Origin: Chloracidobacterium sp. CP2_5A | Lineage (GTDB): Bacteria > Acidobacteriota > Blastocatellia > Chloracidobacteriales > Chloracidobacteriaceae | Reading direction: 5' to 3' | NCBI GenBank assembly: GCA_002254845.1 | Contig: NKPT01000009.1 | Span: 1-64,000, forward strand | Length of the DNA stretch: 64,000 bases | Shown: one piece after another, positions 60,485 through 64,000 of the stretch | Numbering within the stretch: the first letter of the stretch is position 1 | Layout of the letters: each line of letters starts with the position of its first letter | Made by a program: the position numbers and the translations under genes | Notes under the pieces: model-generated | The model's input: the letters and a program-made list of their open reading frames with translations, nothing else | What the model was told of the DNA's origin: nothing | The model's database searches: none

Positions 60485-61660
60485 TTAGCCCCGAAAATCC
60501 GGCAGGATCATGTTCCGGTCGCCTGGCGCGGGGTTGCGCATCCAATCCTGCATCCGGCGGGCGACATCCGGGTTGCCGTTCGCGCCGAGGTAGTTTAGGT
60601 GTTGCCGCACGCCAAACCCTTCGCGGACGAAGTTCACGAAGTCGCCGACGTTGCCGCGCCCGAAGGCCTCGCGGTTTGCGCCGAAGTACTGGCTAACGAT
60701 GTCGGTTTGGTGGGCGATGGAAGTCACATTGACCGCCGCCGGGAAGTCATTGGCATTCGCCGCGCCGCCCAGCGTCATGACGTGCACGCGCGCCAGCATT
60801 TGATTGGCGGCGGCTTGCCCGCGCTGTTGCGTTAGATGCCGCTCAACCAGCCGGAGCGCTTCCGCGCTGATGGCCGCGCCCTGGCTATAGCCAACCACCC
60901 GGACAGGGCTGTTCGGGTAGCTTTCCAGTTGCGCCAAAATCATATTGGCTTGCGTCTGGGCTGCAGGCGGATTCTGAAGCGCGTTTCGCTTGGTCCAGTC
61001 GGCGGTGGAAGGATTGACGGTCGCTTCGGCAAGATAGCGCGTCGTCCGACCTAAGATGAACGCCTCCCGGTTGACCGGGTTCAGCCCGATGGCGAGTCGC
61101 GCCGGCAAGGGCAGGCTGTTGTAATCCGCCTCGGCGCGCGCCCGCGCCTGGCGCGCCTGATGCGCCAGCGTCACGCCGGCGGCCGCCGCCGGATCGGAGT
61201 TGTTATAGACCATTTCGACCGGACGCCCGGTCACGCGGGAGACTTCCTGCGCGAGACTCGTCGCGCCTGAAAACGGCGTCGCGATGCCGTTAACGACAAT
61301 CACTGGCGGCGCGGCGTTGGGGTCAGCGCCGGGAGACGTCACGCGAAACGCCGCGCCGTTGAGGCGACTGTCGGCCGCCAGCGGAGAGACGCGCGGCGGC
61401 GCAGCCGGATTGGCGCGCGCTCCGGTAAGTGGACCGGTTGGGAAGAGACGAGTTGGCGCGGCGGCTGGCGGCGCGGCGGCGGCTAGGATTTGTCCCTTGC
61501 GCAGCGTGCCCGCCATCTGAAGCTCGGAGAGCCGGACGGCATTGGCGGGCGCGCTAGCGCCGCTGGCCGGCGGCGCGGGTGTCGCGCGGGGCGAGTTGGT
61601 CGTCGAGGGAATCGCGCGGGCGAGAGAGCGCGTCGCTTGAGGCTGAATCCGATTCGTCAT
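60485..61660 (-). CDS. Lipase-like alpha/beta hydrolase with Pro/Ala-rich N-terminus
   Basis: 391 residues. Residues 1-110 are Pro/Ala/Thr-rich and probably disordered, with no signal peptide. A hydrolase-like core follows: strand PPVIVVNGIATPF (oxyanion region), the GxSxG elbow GYSQG in VRVVGYSQGAAISAEAL, strand VHVMTLGGAANANDFPAAV, an Asp in ADIVSQYFG-type HQTDIVSQYF, and a late HLNYLGANG His. The domain resembles cutinase/PE-PPE-type esterases. Substrate and export route are unknown. Minus strand, after a 133-base gap from the kinase gene. Confidence 0.65.
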   Translation of the reverse strand: MTNRIQPQATRSLARAIPSTTNSPRATPAPPASGASAPANAVRLSELQMAGTLRKGQILAAAAPPAAAPTRLFPTGPLTGARANPAAPPRVSPLAADSRLNGAAFRVTSPGADPNAAPPVIVVNGIATPFSGATSLAQEVSRVTGRPVEMVYNNSDPAAAAGVTLAHQARQARARAEADYNSLPLPARLAIGLNPVNREAFILGRTTRYLAEATVNPSTADWTKRNALQNPPAAQTQANMILAQLESYPNSPVRVVGYSQGAAISAEALRLVERHLTQQRGQAAANQMLARVHVMTLGGAANANDFPAAVNVTSIAHQTDIVSQYFGANREAFGRGNVGDFVNFVREGFGVRQHLNYLGANGNPDVARRMQDWMRNPAPGDRNMILPDFRG

Positions 61661-61793
61661 AACAGCGGGCCCTTTGGCAAGCTGCGCCCCCGCCGATACG
61701 CGGCAGGGGTTACAGGCTGAGTCGTTGTTTTTCTAGTTATCGAAACCCGCCTTGAATTGTTGCGCCTGCAGCCGGCGGAAAATTTTCGCCGAC

Positions 61794-63869
61794 TTAACGC
61801 CGGTAACGCCGGAGGTTGTCGGAGAGCTTTCGATAGTCCTTGTTTTTTGGATCAAGCCGAGCCGCCTGCTCGGCAGCCTCGGCAGCTTCGACATACCGCT
61901 TTTCCAAAAACGCGATCACTGCAATCTGAGCGTGGACCGAGGCGCGGACCTTGTTGTTACCGACAGCGTCATCCTGCTGGATTTTTTCGACTTGCTCGCG
62001 CGCCAAAGCGTACCGCTTTCGCTCGACGAAGATGCTGGCAAGGGTCAGCCGCGGGCCAACCTCGAGGCTTTTACGCGTTGAGGCGACCAACGCCGCGCGC
62101 GCTTCCAGCTCCGCCTCATCAAGACGCGAGGCAAACTTCTTTCGGTTCAAGAAGTACTGATCGGCGTAAATCTGCGCCAGCGCGGCATGAGCGTAACAGA
62201 CATATTCCGACTCCGGGTTGAGCTCGAGGCAGCGCATCTGTCCCGCAATCGCTTCGTCTTCCTTGCCCTGCCGATACTTCAGCACGCCCAGGTTCTGGTG
62301 CGCCGGGCCGTAGTTGGGATGCGACTTCAACACGCCATACACAATATCCTCCGACTCGACGAAACGCTCTTGCTCAAATAGAATTTCAGCCTTCTCGATA
62401 CGGAGTTCCGGCGAAGCCGGGTTCGCGACGAGCTGCTCCTCGACGAGTCGCAGCGCCCCGGCAAAGTCGCCCGCCTCGCGCAAGCGGCGCGACTCGCGCA
62501 GCGTGACGGCGACATCCGTCTGGACTGGCAATAGCGCGTCGCCGCGAGTCGGCTCGCTCTCCGACGACGGGCGGAAAGCATAGAGCGCAGTGCCGACAGC
62601 CAGCGCCAAAAGCGCGATGCCGGCCAGCCCAAGCAAGCCGCCAATCAGCCAAATACCGGCCCTTGACTTGCCCAGCGCGGGCAGCGCCAGCTGCGCCGCT
62701 GGCGTCGGATGGGTTGACGCGACATCCGGGCCGGAGCAAGCGAGCGACGGCCCGAATCCCGGCGCGATCGGCGCCATCGACGGCGGCGCGGGCGGCAGGC
62801 CAAAGAGATCGCCCCGCGCTGACGGAGACGGCTGCGTATCCGCGGGCGAGCGAGCGCCAGCGGTGGCGATGGTCGCTCCTTGATAATGTGTCGGCGGACT
62901 CGACGCCGCCGTCCCTTGCGCGTCATCCGCCGCCGGCAGGGCCTTTTCAAGCCGCGCGACAAAAGCGCCAGCTGAAGCCGGGCGATGCGCCGGCCACCGC
63001 GCCAGCCCCTGCCGAACGACCTCTTCCAGGCCGGGCGGCACGGAAATATGCGGCGCGGCGACCGCCATCGGGCGCGGCGAATCCGAGAGTCTCGCCACCA
63101 TCTGGGCCTGCATCGAGTCGCCTGGAAAAGCCAGCGCGCCAGCGAGCATTTCATAGGTCACCAGGGCCAGCGAGTAGACATCGGAGCGGGCGTCGAGCGG
63201 CTCGCCCATGGCTTGCTCGGGCGACATGTACTGCGGCGTCCCGACCACCAGCCCAACCTGCGTCACCGGGACAACGCTTTCCGCGCCGCCGACGACCTTG
63301 GCAATGCCGAAATCCACGACCTTCACGCGGTCGCCGTCCATGATCATGATGTTGTCCGGCTTGAGGTCGCGGTGAATAACGCCTAACTGGTGGGCGGCAT
63401 CCAACGCCGAGGCGATCTGGCGCGCCAGGGCGACCGCGCGCGCCGGCGGCAAAGGGCCCTGCTTTTGTAGCAGCCGGGCGAGCGACTGTCCCTGGATGTA
63501 CTCCATCGCTAGAAAGGCTAGCCCCGATTCAGTCACGCCGAAATCATGAATGACCACCGCGTTGGGGTGGTTGATCATGGCGGCGAGCTTGGCCTCGCGC
63601 AGAAAGCGCTGCCCGGCATCAGCGCTCGAGGCGTCCGGGCGCAACACTTTGACGGCATCTACGCGGCCCAGCAAGCGATGTCGCGCGCAATACACGCTGC
63701 CCATGCCGCCTTCGCCCAGCTTGGACAGGATTTCGTAGCGCCCGGCCAGGGCTTGCCCGATCAAGGGGTCGCCCAGCGCGGCGGCGGCGCTGACCAGCGT
63801 CGCGCCGTCGCGCGGACAGAATTTGGCATCCTCCGGGTATTGGGTGGCGCAAGTCGGGCATTGTTTCAT
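61794..63869 (-). CDS. Zinc-ribbon Ser/Thr protein kinase with C-terminal TPRs
   Basis: 691 residues. N-terminal short zinc ribbon (C4, C7, C18; the fourth ligand may be D21 in CPRDG). Hanks-type kinase 44-300: GEGGMGSVY loop, ATP lysine K74, catalytic D168 in HRDLKPDN, D186 in VDFGIAK and GTPQYMSPEQA. A Pro/Ser/Ala linker, one transmembrane helix (about 408-430, WLIGGLLGLAGIALLALAV), and a periplasmic TPR region (450-690) with YGPAHQNLGVLKYRQGKEDEA and ARLDPKNKDY. This zinc-ribbon/kinase/TPR order is common in Acidobacteriota. Target unknown. Confidence 0.9.
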   Translation of the reverse strand: MKQCPTCATQYPEDAKFCPRDGATLVSAAAALGDPLIGQALAGRYEILSKLGEGGMGSVYCARHRLLGRVDAVKVLRPDASSADAGQRFLREAKLAAMINHPNAVVIHDFGVTESGLAFLAMEYIQGQSLARLLQKQGPLPPARAVALARQIASALDAAHQLGVIHRDLKPDNIMIMDGDRVKVVDFGIAKVVGGAESVVPVTQVGLVVGTPQYMSPEQAMGEPLDARSDVYSLALVTYEMLAGALAFPGDSMQAQMVARLSDSPRPMAVAAPHISVPPGLEEVVRQGLARWPAHRPASAGAFVARLEKALPAADDAQGTAASSPPTHYQGATIATAGARSPADTQPSPSARGDLFGLPPAPPSMAPIAPGFGPSLACSGPDVASTHPTPAAQLALPALGKSRAGIWLIGGLLGLAGIALLALAVGTALYAFRPSSESEPTRGDALLPVQTDVAVTLRESRRLREAGDFAGALRLVEEQLVANPASPELRIEKAEILFEQERFVESEDIVYGVLKSHPNYGPAHQNLGVLKYRQGKEDEAIAGQMRCLELNPESEYVCYAHAALAQIYADQYFLNRKKFASRLDEAELEARAALVASTRKSLEVGPRLTLASIFVERKRYALAREQVEKIQQDDAVGNNKVRASVHAQIAVIAFLEKRYVEAAEAAEQAARLDPKNKDYRKLSDNLRRYRR

Positions 63870-63957
63870 GAGTTAGGTCAAGTTCATGGGTCAGGCAAGG
63901 CTTCGGGCGAGGAATCAGGCGCCCGCTGTCAGGGCGCGAGCGCCGCCTCGGAAAAGC

Positions 63958-64000
63958 TTACCCGAAGAAGACGCGCGCTGTCTCGTACAACTCATCATCC
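63958..64000 (-). CDS. C-terminal end of an off-window gene
   Basis: On the minus strand an open frame enters at the window edge and stops at 63958 with residues DDELYETARVFFG. Only 13 residues are visible, so no identity can be given; it may simply be a chance frame. Confidence 0.3.
   Translation of the reverse strand, partial: DDELYETARVFFG

Overview
The window is a GC-rich, CGCG-rich, gene-dense stretch of bacterial chromosome with almost only housekeeping and house-specific accessory genes; I see no prophage, insertion sequence, CRISPR array or plasmid function. The mix of a double-zinc-ribbon/TPR Ser/Thr kinase, a second kinase with a periplasmic YARHG-like tail, DUF2330 + OPT transporter, SpoVR, YCF48/SPOR proteins, a MEMO-family protein and a dipeptidyl-peptidase IV is what one expects of Acidobacteriota, and of the Blastocatellia/Chloracidobacterium group in particular. 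That assignment is inference from gene content; no rRNA is present to prove it. Where promoters can be read they are ordinary sigma-70 types (for example TTGACA-17-TAATGT before a tRNA pair), and several starts are GTG.

Layout. 1-8.7 kb: tail of a MEMO-family gene, tRNA-Val(CAC), homoserine dehydrogenase, a secreted thioredoxin-fold protein, a minus-strand operon (histone-deacetylase-like hydrolase, YkgJ-like Cys-cluster protein, zinc-ribbon membrane protein), a divergent MocR regulator and branched-chain aminotransferase. 8.7-17 kb: two divergent GT-C-like membrane proteins, a coiled-coil membrane protein, a large membrane SpoIIE-like (PP2C-type) protein with altered metal residues, and a radical SAM protein. 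17-24.6 kb: DJ-1, endonuclease III, and a peptide-scavenging operon (M28 peptidase, OPT transporter, DUF2330). 24.7-31.3 kb: Ser/Thr kinase, SpoVR preceded by a 70-bp tandem duplication, ThiC, two tRNAs, MoaC, CheR. 31.3-42.7 kb: MacB-type permease with a SPOR/YCF48 protein, NuoN, UvrA-MsrA-CDF operon, thiolase and an AtuA-like protein. 42.8-46.3 kb: a tight five-gene operon of unknown function (HhH-like protein, receiver-like protein, small protein, two TPR proteins). 46.5-51.7 kb: the translation/secretion operon ffh-rpsP-khpA-rimM-trmD-rplS, followed on the same strand by nuoA-nuoB. 52-64 kb: patatin, DPP-IV, a NatAB-type ABC exporter, methylmalonyl-CoA epimerase, parvulin, acyl-CoA dehydrogenase, a lipase-like protein and a zinc-ribbon Ser/Thr kinase with TPRs.

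How genes work together. Secreted DPP-IV, M28 peptidase and OPT transporter point to growth on peptides; branched-chain aminotransferase, acyl-CoA dehydrogenase, thiolase and methylmalonyl-CoA epimerase fit degradation of amino-acid carbon skeletons to propionyl- and acetyl-CoA. The best candidates for undescribed biology are the five-gene cluster at 42.8-46.3 kb, the HDAC/YkgJ/zinc-ribbon operon, the degenerate SpoIIE-like membrane protein beside an orphan radical SAM enzyme, and the SPOR/YCF48 plus lone permease pair. All functions are read from motifs by eye; no database search was possible.
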